Shown here: positions 25,721-33,153 of the stretch, piece by piece
Layout of the letters: each line of letters begins with the position of its first letter
Position numbering within the stretch: the stretch's first letter is position 1
Origin: an uncultured Bacilli bacterium
GTDB lineage: Bacteria > Bacillota_I > Bacilli_A > RF39 > UBA660
Assembly (NCBI GenBank): GCA_947628485.1
Contig: CANRAA010000005.1
Coordinates: forward strand, 1 to 38,470
Direction: 5' to 3'
Length of the DNA stretch: 38,470 nt
The notes under the pieces: generated by a model
The model's input: only the letters and a program-made list of their open reading frames with translations
What the model was told of the DNA's origin: nothing
The model's database searches: none
Position numbers and translations under genes: made by a program

Positions 25721-26108
25721 TTTTGGTAACCTTATCTAATACGGCATTAATTATTTTACGAACACTATCATCACTATATTTTTTGGCAAGTTCTATGGCT
25801 TCATTAATTACCACAATATCGGGAGTATCCGTATACAATAACTCAAAGATACCCATTCTAAGAATAGAGGCACCAGTCTTATCAATTCGAGAAATATCCC
25901 AATCTTTCATATATTTATTAGCTATTTCATCAATGGTATTTTGATAAGTAATAACCCCATAGACAATATCTTTAACAAAATCGTTTTCAATTTCCATATT
26001 ATCTTTGATTATTTCATCAATATTAGTTTGAGTATTATTTTTGAATAAATCCCATTGATATAAGATAATCATACATTTTTCTCTTAATTCACTTCTGGTC
26101 TTGGCCAT
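25704..26108 (-). CDS. nusB: Transcription antitermination factor NusB
   Basis: A 134-residue all-helical protein that binds BoxA RNA with NusE (S10) in rRNA antitermination complexes. The N-terminal ARM-like start AKTRSELREKCMIILYQWD and the C-terminal block VVINEAIELAKKYSDDSVRK followed by IINAVLDKV are characteristic, as is IDKTGASILRMGIFELLY in the middle. The start at 26108 is chosen because GGTGAT (26118-26113) lies just upstream; a GTG at 26120 is also in frame. It heads the nusB-xseA-xseB operon common in Firmicutes, here with two added genes. It overlaps the next gene by 17 nt. Confidence 0.94.
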   Translation of the reverse strand: MAKTRSELREKCMIILYQWDLFKNNTQTNIDEIIKDNMEIENDFVKDIVYGVITYQNTIDEIANKYMKDWDISRIDKTGASILRMGIFELLYTDTPDIVVINEAIELAKKYSDDSVRKIINAVLDKVTKNEINE

Positions 26109-26127
26109 AATTATCACCACACTTTCA

Positions 26128-26136
26128 ATTATACCA
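26128..26136 (-). promoter_or_regulatory. Extended -10 promoter of the nusB operon
   Basis: TGGTATAAT on the minus strand (26136-26128) is an extended -10 about 20 nt before the nusB start. It lies in the 50-nt gap after mutS. The -35 region is poor. Confidence 0.5.
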
Positions 26137-26158
26137 AATGTCCTATTTATTTACTAGA

Positions 26159-28702
26159 TTATTTTTGGACCTTTCTTTTTAATTCATATAAGTAATTTAA
26201 AGCTTCAAGCGGCGTCATATTAACTGGATCAATTTTATTTAATTCCTCTTTTAATAAGTCTTCACTTTTATCTTTTTCTTCTTCAAAATCAAAACTTAAT
26301 TGCACTTTTTCAATTTGTTTATTACTCTTTTTATTACTTTCGTAATTTCTTAATATGTCACTTGCTCTTTCTAAAAGACTTTCGGGTAATCCGGCAAGTT
26401 TAGCCACATGAATACCATAGCTTTTGTCAATCGCCCCATTTTTCACTTTATGTAAGAAAGTAATTTCGCCATTATTCTCGACTGCCTCAACATGCACATT
26501 TTTAATAAGTTTAAACTTTTTCTCTAAACTAGTTAGTTCATGATAATGGGTCGAAAATAAAGTTAAGGCTTTAATATTTTCACAAACATATTCTAAGATG
26601 GCTTGAGCTAAACTCATCCCATCATAAGTTGCAGTACCCCGTCCTAATTCATCAAAAATAATTAAACTTTTTTCAGTCGCATTCGCTAGGGCATTTTCCG
26701 CCTCTTTCATTTCAACCATAAAAGTAGACTCACCCGATACTAAATCATCAGAGGCTCCAATACGGGTAAATATTTTATCAATAATCGGAATCTTGGCTTT
26801 TTTAGCAGGAACAAAAGACCCCATTTGCGCCATAATTATGATAATGGCTACTTCCCTCATGAATGTTGATTTACCACTCATGTTAGGGCCTGTTATAAGT
26901 AAAGTACTTTGATTACTATTCATTACACAATCATTTGCCACATAATTATCTTTACTAACTACTTCGACAACAGGATGTCTTCCTTCAATTATTTCTAAGT
27001 CTTTACCTTCATTTAAAGTAGGTCTAACTAAATTATACTCTTCACTACAAATAGATAAAGATACTAAAGCGTCTACTTCACTAATAATATCGGCCGTCTT
27101 TTTAATTTTCAAAACTTCTTTTTTAATTATATTTTTAATTTCGGTAAATAAATTGTACTCAAGTTCAATAATTTTTTCTTCGGCATTTAAAATTAAAGCT
27201 TCTTTTTCTTTTAATTCGGGAGAGATATATCTTTCACAATTTGTTAAAGTTTGTCTTCTTTCCCAACCAAAATTTTCTTTAACTTCTTTAGCCATACCTT
27301 TAGATACTTCAATAAAATAACCAAAGACTTTATTAAAACCAACTTTTAAAGTTTTAATTCCCGTTTCTTCTTTTAATTTATTTTCAATTTGCAAAATAAA
27401 ATCTTTCCCATTACTCCGAATATTTTTAAGTTCATCTAAATCTTTATTATAACCCTCTTTAATTAGGTATCCTTCTTTAACACTGATTGGAGGGTTTTCA
27501 TATAAAGAGGCTTCCAACAACATATAGATATCTTGATGCGTATCAATATCTGGATACATATCAAGTTTAATTAAAATTTCTTTTAGTCTTGGTAAAACTT
27601 TTAAACTGTTTCTTAGTTGCAAAAGATCTCTTCCATTAACACTACCGGTGGCTACTTTCCCGCATAATCTTTCAATATCATAAATTTCATTTAATAAATT
27701 TTTAAGTTCATCTTTTAAAATAAAATTATTATTTAAACATTCAATTCTATCATATCTTTGATTAAGTAAATTTAGATCTTTTAAAGGATGCATTAAAAAA
27801 CTTTTAAGTTTTCTTGACCCCATCGCCGTCTTACATTTATCTAAAAGCCAAATCAAAGAAAAGTTGCGATCTTTTAATCTAATCGTTTCAAATAATTCTA
27901 AATTACGAACAGTGTGAACATCCATTTCCAAATAATCCAATTTATTGATTTCTTTTAGTTCATTAAAATGACTTAAATCTTTTAATTCTTTAACAACTAA
28001 ATAATAAAATAAATGGTTAACGCCCATTTTCTTCCTGGCATCATTGACTTTTTTTAAGAAAGGTAATTCTTCATTATAATAAGCATTACTAAAAACAACA
28101 TCAATCCCATATTTATTTTTTAGGGTATCTACTAACGTAACATTGGTATTATCTATTAAAATAACTTCTTTAATACCTAAATTTAAAACTTCACTATAAA
28201 GAGTATTTTCTTCTTTTTTTAAACTAATACTAGAAAGTTCCCCCGTCGAAATATCAGCATAAGTAATAATATAGATATCACTAAATTCTAGAATACTCGC
28301 TATATAAGAATTAACTTTATCATCTAAAAGTTCATAATCGGTTATCGTTCCTTTACTAATAACATCAACGACCCCTCTTTTAACAGTATCTTTAGTCGTT
28401 TTAGGGTCTTCTAGTTGTTCACAAATGGCAATTCGATAACCTTTATTAACTAATTTTTCGATATAACCTTTAACTGCATGATAAGGAACACCACACATCG
28501 GTACTCTTTCATCTAGTCCACAAGATTTACCTGTTAAAGTAAGTTCTAGTTCTCTTGAGGCCGTAAGTCCATCTTCAAAAAACAATTCATAAAAATCTCC
28601 AAGCCGAAAAAATAGAAGTTCATCTTCATAATTATCTTTGATTTCCATATATTGTCTCATCATGGGACTTAATTTATTTCTGTCTACTTCATTTCTTTTC
28701 AT
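26159..28702 (-). CDS. mutS: DNA mismatch repair protein MutS
   Basis: The mismatch recognition ATPase. The N-terminal mismatch-binding motif GDFYELFFED near residues 34-43 carries the Phe-x-Glu pair. The ATPase domain has GPNMSGKSTFMRE (Walker A), IIFDELGRGTATYDG (Walker B) and STHYHELT. The C-terminal KLAGLPESLLERA is also typical. The start is set at 28702: the frame extends to a TTG at 28738, but that TTG is the first base of a -35 box. Translation from 28702 gives 847 residues, and the N-terminus then matches the family (SPMMRQYMEIK soon after). No mutL follows. The mRNA may be leaderless. Confidence 0.96.
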   Translation of the reverse strand: MKRNEVDRNKLSPMMRQYMEIKDNYEDELLFFRLGDFYELFFEDGLTASRELELTLTGKSCGLDERVPMCGVPYHAVKGYIEKLVNKGYRIAICEQLEDPKTTKDTVKRGVVDVISKGTITDYELLDDKVNSYIASILEFSDIYIITYADISTGELSSISLKKEENTLYSEVLNLGIKEVILIDNTNVTLVDTLKNKYGIDVVFSNAYYNEELPFLKKVNDARKKMGVNHLFYYLVVKELKDLSHFNELKEINKLDYLEMDVHTVRNLELFETIRLKDRNFSLIWLLDKCKTAMGSRKLKSFLMHPLKDLNLLNQRYDRIECLNNNFILKDELKNLLNEIYDIERLCGKVATGSVNGRDLLQLRNSLKVLPRLKEILIKLDMYPDIDTHQDIYMLLEASLYENPPISVKEGYLIKEGYNKDLDELKNIRSNGKDFILQIENKLKEETGIKTLKVGFNKVFGYFIEVSKGMAKEVKENFGWERRQTLTNCERYISPELKEKEALILNAEEKIIELEYNLFTEIKNIIKKEVLKIKKTADIISEVDALVSLSICSEEYNLVRPTLNEGKDLEIIEGRHPVVEVVSKDNYVANDCVMNSNQSTLLITGPNMSGKSTFMREVAIIIIMAQMGSFVPAKKAKIPIIDKIFTRIGASDDLVSGESTFMVEMKEAENALANATEKSLIIFDELGRGTATYDGMSLAQAILEYVCENIKALTLFSTHYHELTSLEKKFKLIKNVHVEAVENNGEITFLHKVKNGAIDKSYGIHVAKLAGLPESLLERASDILRNYESNKKSNKQIEKVQLSFDFEEEKDKSEDLLKEELNKIDPVNMTPLEALNYLYELKRKVQK

Positions 28703-28709
28703 AGCCTTT

Positions 28710-28738
28710 ATTATACTATTTTTAAATAAAGAATACAA
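28710..28738 (-). promoter_or_regulatory. mutS promoter with predicted start at the ATG
   Basis: TTGTAT (28738-28733), a 17-nt spacer and TATAAT (28715-28710). The first transcribed base would be about 28703-28702, at the ATG itself. AAAGG between -10 and ATG would not be in the transcript. Confidence 0.6.
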
Positions 28739-28802
28739 GAAATAACCGTGGTTTTTTAATTTCCTTCAAAGACTTTAATTAAGCCATTTTCTAGGTAATA
28801 AT

Positions 28803-29144
28803 TTAATTCTTCATAACAGTCAAGACTTTCACTGGCTTATTTAACAAATAAATTAAAATATTCCTATTATGCAGTATATTTAAAATAATAACATAGTTAA
28901 GTTCCGCAAAAGAAGAGAGTCCAATATAACCTTTAATATTTCCTTTATCTTCATTTATTAAAAAATAAACATCGGTATTTTCCAAATTATGATAATATTC
29001 TTTTAATCTATTAACTCTATCTTTATTATTAGCAATTAATTTAGGATAATCTAAAACTTCATAATTATTACTTTTAAAACAATTAACCCAATAATCTATT
29101 TTCTTACCTAAAGAAAGACTTCCTGATAAAACAACATTATTCAT
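28803..29144 (-). CDS. Nucleoside 2-deoxyribosyltransferase-like small protein
   Basis: A 113-residue protein with a flavodoxin-like/Rossmann core resembling nucleoside 2-deoxyribosyltransferase-type proteins: NNVVLSGSLSLGKKIDYW at the N-terminus, NTDVYFLINED near residue 60 and YIGLSSFAELNYVI near 73-86, where the SS/SxxE pattern corresponds to the family's catalytic Glu region. It is shorter than characterised enzymes, which are about 150 residues, so its activity is uncertain. Its ATG overlaps the stop of the metalloprotease gene (TAATG). mutS follows about 100 nt downstream with its own promoter. Confidence 0.5.
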   Translation of the reverse strand: MNNVVLSGSLSLGKKIDYWVNCFKSNNYEVLDYPKLIANNKDRVNRLKEYYHNLENTDVYFLINEDKGNIKGYIGLSSFAELNYVIILNILHNRNILIYLLNKPVKVLTVMKN

Positions 29145-29776
29145 TAATATCTTAATTTCTTTCTTTTAATCTTATAATCCGGTATTACTTCTTCTACGAT
29201 ATGCCAGAAATTCTTACTATGATTAGCCTCAAAAAAATGAGCCATTTCATGAACAATAACATAGTCAATTAAAGAAATATCTTTTTTAAGTAGTTCGCTA
29301 TTTAAAGTGATAATATTTTTTCTCGTGTTACAAACTCCCCATCTAGTCCGCATTTTTCTAATTTTTAAATCAAAATCCGGTAAATTATTAAAGCACTTTT
29401 TACAAACATCAATTTCCTCTTTAAATACTCTTTCACATTCTTTAGCATAAAAATTCTCTAAAGCCTCTTCATTAAAGCAAGTAATCGTATCTTCATCAAC
29501 TTCAATATCTTTTACTCTGTTATCAAAATTAACTTCATAACTTTTACCTAGATACCAAAATTTTTCTTCTCTTTTACTTCTCTCTAAGGCATCTTCATAC
29601 ATCTTTAAAATCGCACTGGAATTTTTCATAATTAAATTTTGAACTTCTTTATCACTAATAAAACGGGGAGCTGTGATAATTAAATTACAATTTTCGTCAA
29701 AACGAAAATAAAGATTTTTATTATCTTTTCTTACTACTTCATAATTAATAATGTAATCATTTAACTTAAATTTCAT
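29144..29776 (-). CDS. YgjP-type (DUF45) zinc metalloprotease-like protein
   Basis: A 210-residue protein of the YgjP/WLM-like metallopeptidase family. The zinc-binding helix is HEMAHFFEANH (His176, Glu177, His180, with a third His at 186) and is preceded by the family signature RKMRTRWGVCNTRKNIITLN near residue 142-162. The N-terminal 90 residues form a beta-rich domain (YEVVRKDNKNLYFRFDENCN). There is no signal peptide, so it acts in the cytoplasm. The function of the family is not settled; members are often linked to DNA-processing genes. It is immediately upstream of, and overlaps by one base, the deoxyribosyltransferase-like gene. Confidence 0.88.
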   Translation of the reverse strand: MKFKLNDYIINYEVVRKDNKNLYFRFDENCNLIITAPRFISDKEVQNLIMKNSSAILKMYEDALERSKREEKFWYLGKSYEVNFDNRVKDIEVDEDTITCFNEEALENFYAKECERVFKEEIDVCKKCFNNLPDFDLKIRKMRTRWGVCNTRKNIITLNSELLKKDISLIDYVIVHEMAHFFEANHSKNFWHIVEEVIPDYKIKRKKLRY

Positions 29777-29810
29777 TATTCACCACTATTTAATTTTAGC
29801 ACATAAATCT

Positions 29811-30227
29811 TTATCTTACAAATTCATTTAACCAAAAATAATCTTTATTTTGAAAATCACAGACAAATAAATTATCACTATTTAAATAATTTAAAAGTAA
29901 GGTGGGATTAATAATATTACTTTTTAAAATAATATGACTGGGGTAAACTTTTAAAATACTTTCTTCACCGCGATATTTATTATAAATAATATGTTTCTTT
30001 TCAATATAATTATAATAGCGATTATTTTTAAATAAATTATAAATTCTTTTATTAACATACATGGGATCAAAAGATAAAAATAAATCGTCATATACTTCAT
30101 AAGAGGCTCCAAGATCATAAGTATCTAAATAATATAAGCCCTCAATTGTTTTATATAAATTATAAGGGGTCTCTTTAGTTAAAATAGTCATTTCCCGATT
30201 AATTTTAAAAATATAAAAGCATCGCAT
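29811..30227 (-). CDS. sirA: Probable sporulation inhibitor of replication SirA
   Basis: A 138-residue protein that resembles SirA, which binds DnaA domain I and blocks new rounds of replication on entry into sporulation. The fit is at the N-terminus (CFYIFKINREMTILTKETPY), where a short YxxY/F-type strand begins SirA, and at the C-terminus (LFVCDFQNKDYFWLNEFV), which mirrors the SirA ending FDFNSKRYGWLNPV. The middle is diverged. The start at 30227 is preferred because GGTGAT is 4 nt before it; an ATG at 30245 is in frame but overlaps the -10. TATAAT at 30249-30244 and two Spo0A boxes at 30271-30287 support the identification. Homology is by eye. Confidence 0.6.
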   Translation of the reverse strand: MRCFYIFKINREMTILTKETPYNLYKTIEGLYYLDTYDLGASYEVYDDLFLSFDPMYVNKRIYNLFKNNRYYNYIEKKHIIYNKYRGEESILKVYPSHIILKSNIINPTLLLNYLNSDNLFVCDFQNKDYFWLNEFVR

Positions 30228-30243
30228 AATTATCACCATTTTC

Positions 30244-30249
30244 ATTATA
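30244..30249 (-). promoter_or_regulatory. -10 element of the sirA promoter
   Basis: TATAAT on the minus strand gives a predicted start at about 30237. No consensus -35 is present at the right spacing, as expected for an activator-dependent promoter. Confidence 0.55.
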
Positions 30250-30270
30250 TAACAATATTCACAAATAAAT

Positions 30271-30287
30271 TGTCGAAGGGTGTCGAG
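30271..30287 (-). promoter_or_regulatory. Two tandem Spo0A boxes upstream of sirA
   Basis: TGTCGAA (30271-30277) and TGTCGAG (30281-30287) are a perfect and a one-mismatch match to the 0A box core, in the same orientation and exactly 10 bp apart. They lie about -34 to -50 relative to the predicted sirA start. This is the activating position at sigma-A promoters. Confidence 0.65.
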
Positions 30288-30306
30288 TGATAAACAAATT
30301 AGATTA

Positions 30307-30340
30307 TGTTAATTTAGCGAAAAATTTCGCTAAATTAACA
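30307..30340 (-). terminator. Perfect 16-bp hairpin after the DUF1016 gene
   Basis: TGTTAATTTAGCGAAA pairs with TTTCGCTAAATTAACA around 2 nt (AA). The stem lies 13 nt past the stop of the DUF1016 gene, and it insulates sirA. The tail is only moderately T-rich. Confidence 0.6.
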
Positions 30341-30352
30341 ATAACTATTAAA

Positions 30353-30916
30353 TTATTTGCTTTCACAATTTTTTCTCATCGCCTCCATTACTTCTTCCAT
30401 TCCCTCGATTACTATAGTTGACTCACCTGTTTCTAAAGAAAAATTATATAAACTTTCAATTAGTTTAATATTCTTTTTTTCTTTTTTAGAAAGCTTATTA
30501 TAACAATCGTTTATTATTATTTTATGAAGGTCAAATAACGATAAATTGTTATTAATAATTTCATTGAAATAATAATTTCTTTCGCTTTCATCTTTAATTG
30601 GCAATAATTCAACAATATATGGCCAAGGAATTTGAGAGGATAAGATATAATCATCTTTAAATGTATTATAAAACTCTTGCATTAATTTTAAATTAAATTC
30701 GGTAAAATCCTTGCCATAAGCCTTTGTTAATGTTTTTGACCATTTATTAATGTATTCTTCATTTGAGCCACACTTTTCTTCCATTTCTTGAAGATGTTTG
30801 CCAACCATCCACTTCATATGCAAATCTTCCATATTATTTTCAATTGCTCTAACATAACTATTAACTTGTGATTTTTCAATTGTTCTCATTAATTCATCAT
30901 ATTTTTCTTTGTTCAT
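30353..30916 (-). CDS. Solitary DUF1016 (YhcG) N-terminal domain protein
   Basis: A 187-residue protein matching the N-terminal domain of YhcG/DUF1016 proteins. The core pattern of long helix, VGKHLQEMEEKCGSNEEYIN, then LTKAYGKDFTEFNLKLMQEF, IPWPYIVELLPIKDESERNY and NLSLFDLHKII corresponds to the usual (G)xxLxxxYGxGFSxxNLxxMxxFY...SWxxxxxLLxixdxxxRxFY...WsxxxL. Normal YhcG proteins are about 350 residues with a C-terminal PD-(D/E)XK nuclease-like domain that is missing here. The last 30 residues are short and acidic with no nuclease motif. GAGGT precedes the ATG. It could be a decayed defence-related gene or a stand-alone interaction domain. Confidence 0.8.
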   Translation of the reverse strand: MNKEKYDELMRTIEKSQVNSYVRAIENNMEDLHMKWMVGKHLQEMEEKCGSNEEYINKWSKTLTKAYGKDFTEFNLKLMQEFYNTFKDDYILSSQIPWPYIVELLPIKDESERNYYFNEIINNNLSLFDLHKIIINDCYNKLSKKEKKNIKLIESLYNFSLETGESTIVIEGMEEVMEAMRKNCESK

Positions 30917-31002
30917 TTTTTACCTCTTTTCTTTCTTTTTTTAAATGATGTTTTGCTCTTTTTTATTCTTTTTGATTTTGTGCCTATTTTTCCTCCCTTC
31001 AC
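30913..31002 (-). CDS. Possible 29-residue highly basic microprotein
   Basis: A GTG-initiated frame of 29 codons ends in TGA and overlaps the ATG of the DUF1016 gene by 4 nt (ATGA). It would encode a very Lys/Arg-rich peptide starting VKGGKIGTKSKRIKKSKTS and ending KKRGKK. Against it: there is no SD in front of the GTG, the only strong SD-like sequence (AAGGGAGG) lies inside the frame, and an A/G-rich strand gives Lys/Arg codons by composition alone. It is listed as a candidate only. Confidence 0.22.
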   Translation of the reverse strand: MKGGKIGTKSKRIKKSKTSFKKRKKRGKK

Positions 31003-31085
31003 TATTATTATTAAACTTTTTTTCCGGATTTCCTTTTTTTTCAAAGATAATTTTTTAAAAAATTTACAAATGTGTAAAATTTGAC

Positions 31086-31113
31086 ACAAAATGTTTCTTT
31101 ATATACATTTTGT
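31086..31113. repeat. 9-bp inverted repeat in the DUF1016 leader region
   Basis: ACAAAATGT (31086-31094) and ACATTTTGT (31105-31113) flank a 10-nt AT segment. It is in the 200-nt leader or promoter zone before the DUF1016 gene, a long region with many poly-T tracts and no other gene. It could be an operator. Confidence 0.3.
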
Positions 31114-31146
31114 TTACTGAAAATTAAATGTAATTTAAACGCCAAA

Positions 31147-31178
31147 AAATACACCTTTTGACAATAAAAGATGTATTT
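31147..31178 (-). terminator. Intrinsic terminator after the transketolase-like gene
   Basis: On the minus strand AATACATCTTTT (31177-31166) pairs with AAAAGGTGTATT (31159-31148) with one G-U pair and a 6-nt loop. It is followed by TTTTT. Confidence 0.75.
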
Positions 31179-31203
31179 AATATTTACTATTTTATATTTA
31201 AAA

Positions 31204-33150
31204 TTATTTCTTCATTTGTTCAATAATTTGCGCTTTCAAACTATCGATATTAAGATTATAAGCATTTAATAATTCTTCTTTAGTACCACCAAGAACATAT
31301 TTATCTATTCCTAATATATATTCTTTACCAGTAGCATACTTATACCAAAAATCTTTACTACTATACTCGACAATAAATGTTTTAACGTGAGAAGGAAGTA
31401 ACATATTTTGATATTTTTCATTTTGCATAGCAAATAATTCACTACTTGGCATCGATACTACCCGAAAATCAATACCATAAGGAGCCAGTTCGGTCGCTAG
31501 TCTTAAGGCAATTGGTACTTCACTACCTGAGGAAATAATTATGGCGTTAGCTTCTTCTCTTTCTTTTCTTACTCTATAAGCTCCCCCGAGAACATATTTT
31601 GGATTAGTATCTTCTAATTTTTTAGTATTAATATTCCCCACAATGATTGCCGTCGTTTTTTTATGACTCGTAATTATTTCGTAAACCCCTAAAACTTCAT
31701 TAATATCTGCTGGCCTAAAGGTAATTAAACCAGGGATACTTCTTAAATTATTAATCTCATTTATTGGGTGAAATCCTAGTTCCTCATAAGTATTTAGGAA
31801 AGTATCTTCTGTAAATACATAAGTAATATCTAAATTATTTAAACTGGCTATTTTAATAAAAGACTCCATTGCACTTTCGTAAGTTAAGGAAGTTGCAATA
31901 AACATTTTAAAGCCTAAACTAGCAAGCCCTAAAGATACACTACCTAAAGCTAAAATTCTTTCCCCAAATAAAATGTTTCTGCCCGTTTTTTCTTCTTTAT
32001 TCATAAAAGAAGTATTATTAATTAAACATTTATTATAGTAAAAATTATCATTACTAGCCGCTAGAACAAAAGGACTTTTGGCTGCGATTAAATTAAATAT
32101 TTTACTATTACTTAAAATTAATTCTTCTTCATAACTATCATTTATTTTGATGTTTTCACTTTTAAAATTAACATTAACTCGTCCTAATTCTAAAAAGTCA
32201 ATTATTTCATTTATCTTTTTATTTTCCCGATATTCTTCCACAAGTTCATGCCATTTACTAAGTGGTTTAGCAAGTCTTCTTGCGAGTTCCTCCTTAATTT
32301 CTACTTTTACTTCTTCAATGGTAGCAAAAGCCGAAGGAATACCATACTCATTTCTTAAAGCATCCATATTATCTTTATCTAAAGGAAGATCCGTATAGAA
32401 CTCATCCTCCTCTTTATCTTTAATATTAATTAGAATAACAGTTGATTTTTTATTTCTTTTTGCATCATCTATCGCATCGTCAATCGCACTTAAATTATCA
32501 TTAATAACATCTAAATCAATATTTAAAGCCATTAAACGGTCCATTAATTCTTCCGTAAATACTTCACTAGTTTTACTATCTTTACTAATATCGTCATTAA
32601 TAACGATATAAATTAAGTCTTTTACTTCTTCCGTTGAGGCAAAAGATAAAGCTTCATAAGAAGTACCACTCATTAAATCGCTTAATTTACAAATACAATA
32701 AGTTTTAAAATCTAAGATACTATTTTTTTTGAGTTCATCTTTAATTAAAGTATCTAAATATCTTTTACCTAAAGAAATACCAACGGCCTCTCCGATAATA
32801 TCGCCCGGATTAATACCTCCAACTTGGACTCCTGGAGTCATACTCGTAAGGATGCCTGGGGTAGGACTATCCATTCTTTTAAAATCTTTTAAATTATCAA
32901 TAGTTAAGTTTCGTGTAAACAAATAATTGGCAGCATAATAAGTTGGTAAAAATTCATTATTAACCAACACTCTATCTCTATTAATATAATTAGGACGATG
33001 GATTTCAAACATCAAATGTTTTAAATATAACGTATAAAACACTTTAGATGCGGCAATATTTAAGAAAACATTACCATGACCAGCCTCTCTAATCATATCT
33101 AAACTTAACATCTTTAAATTATTTATTATTAACTTATCTCTTTTACTCAT
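31204..33150 (-). CDS. Degenerate transketolase-like protein, probably catalytically inactive
   Basis: A 648-residue, uninterrupted protein that aligns by eye to transketolase along its whole length. The C-domain is clear: AIIISSGSEVPIALRLATEL and FRVVSMPSSELFAMQ match the family. The active site is lost. The NGHGS motif is replaced by NNEFL (64-68), TPGHPE by TPGILT (97-102), the Mg/ThDP motif GDG by LSD (156-158), and DSHGAPLG by FYTDLPLD. HDSIGxGEDGPTHQP is replaced by EDTFLNTYEELGFHP. Only the first His (AGHGN, 25) seems kept. An active enzyme would have to be encoded elsewhere. It lies 3 nt after the glycosyltransferase gene, so they form an operon; a terminator follows. Confidence 0.8.
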   Translation of the reverse strand: MSKRDKLIINNLKMLSLDMIREAGHGNVFLNIAASKVFYTLYLKHLMFEIHRPNYINRDRVLVNNEFLPTYYAANYLFTRNLTIDNLKDFKRMDSPTPGILTSMTPGVQVGGINPGDIIGEAVGISLGKRYLDTLIKDELKKNSILDFKTYCICKLSDLMSGTSYEALSFASTEEVKDLIYIVINDDISKDSKTSEVFTEELMDRLMALNIDLDVINDNLSAIDDAIDDAKRNKKSTVILINIKDKEEDEFYTDLPLDKDNMDALRNEYGIPSAFATIEEVKVEIKEELARRLAKPLSKWHELVEEYRENKKINEIIDFLELGRVNVNFKSENIKINDSYEEELILSNSKIFNLIAAKSPFVLAASNDNFYYNKCLINNTSFMNKEEKTGRNILFGERILALGSVSLGLASLGFKMFIATSLTYESAMESFIKIASLNNLDITYVFTEDTFLNTYEELGFHPINEINNLRSIPGLITFRPADINEVLGVYEIITSHKKTTAIIVGNINTKKLEDTNPKYVLGGAYRVRKEREEANAIIISSGSEVPIALRLATELAPYGIDFRVVSMPSSELFAMQNEKYQNMLLPSHVKTFIVEYSSKDFWYKYATGKEYILGIDKYVLGGTKEELLNAYNLNIDSLKAQIIEQMKK

Positions 33151-33153
33151 AAA

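Noticed and set aside
28703-28738. N-terminal extension of MutS from TTG
   Set aside because: The extension overlaps a good -35/-10 pair and does not resemble MutS N-termini.
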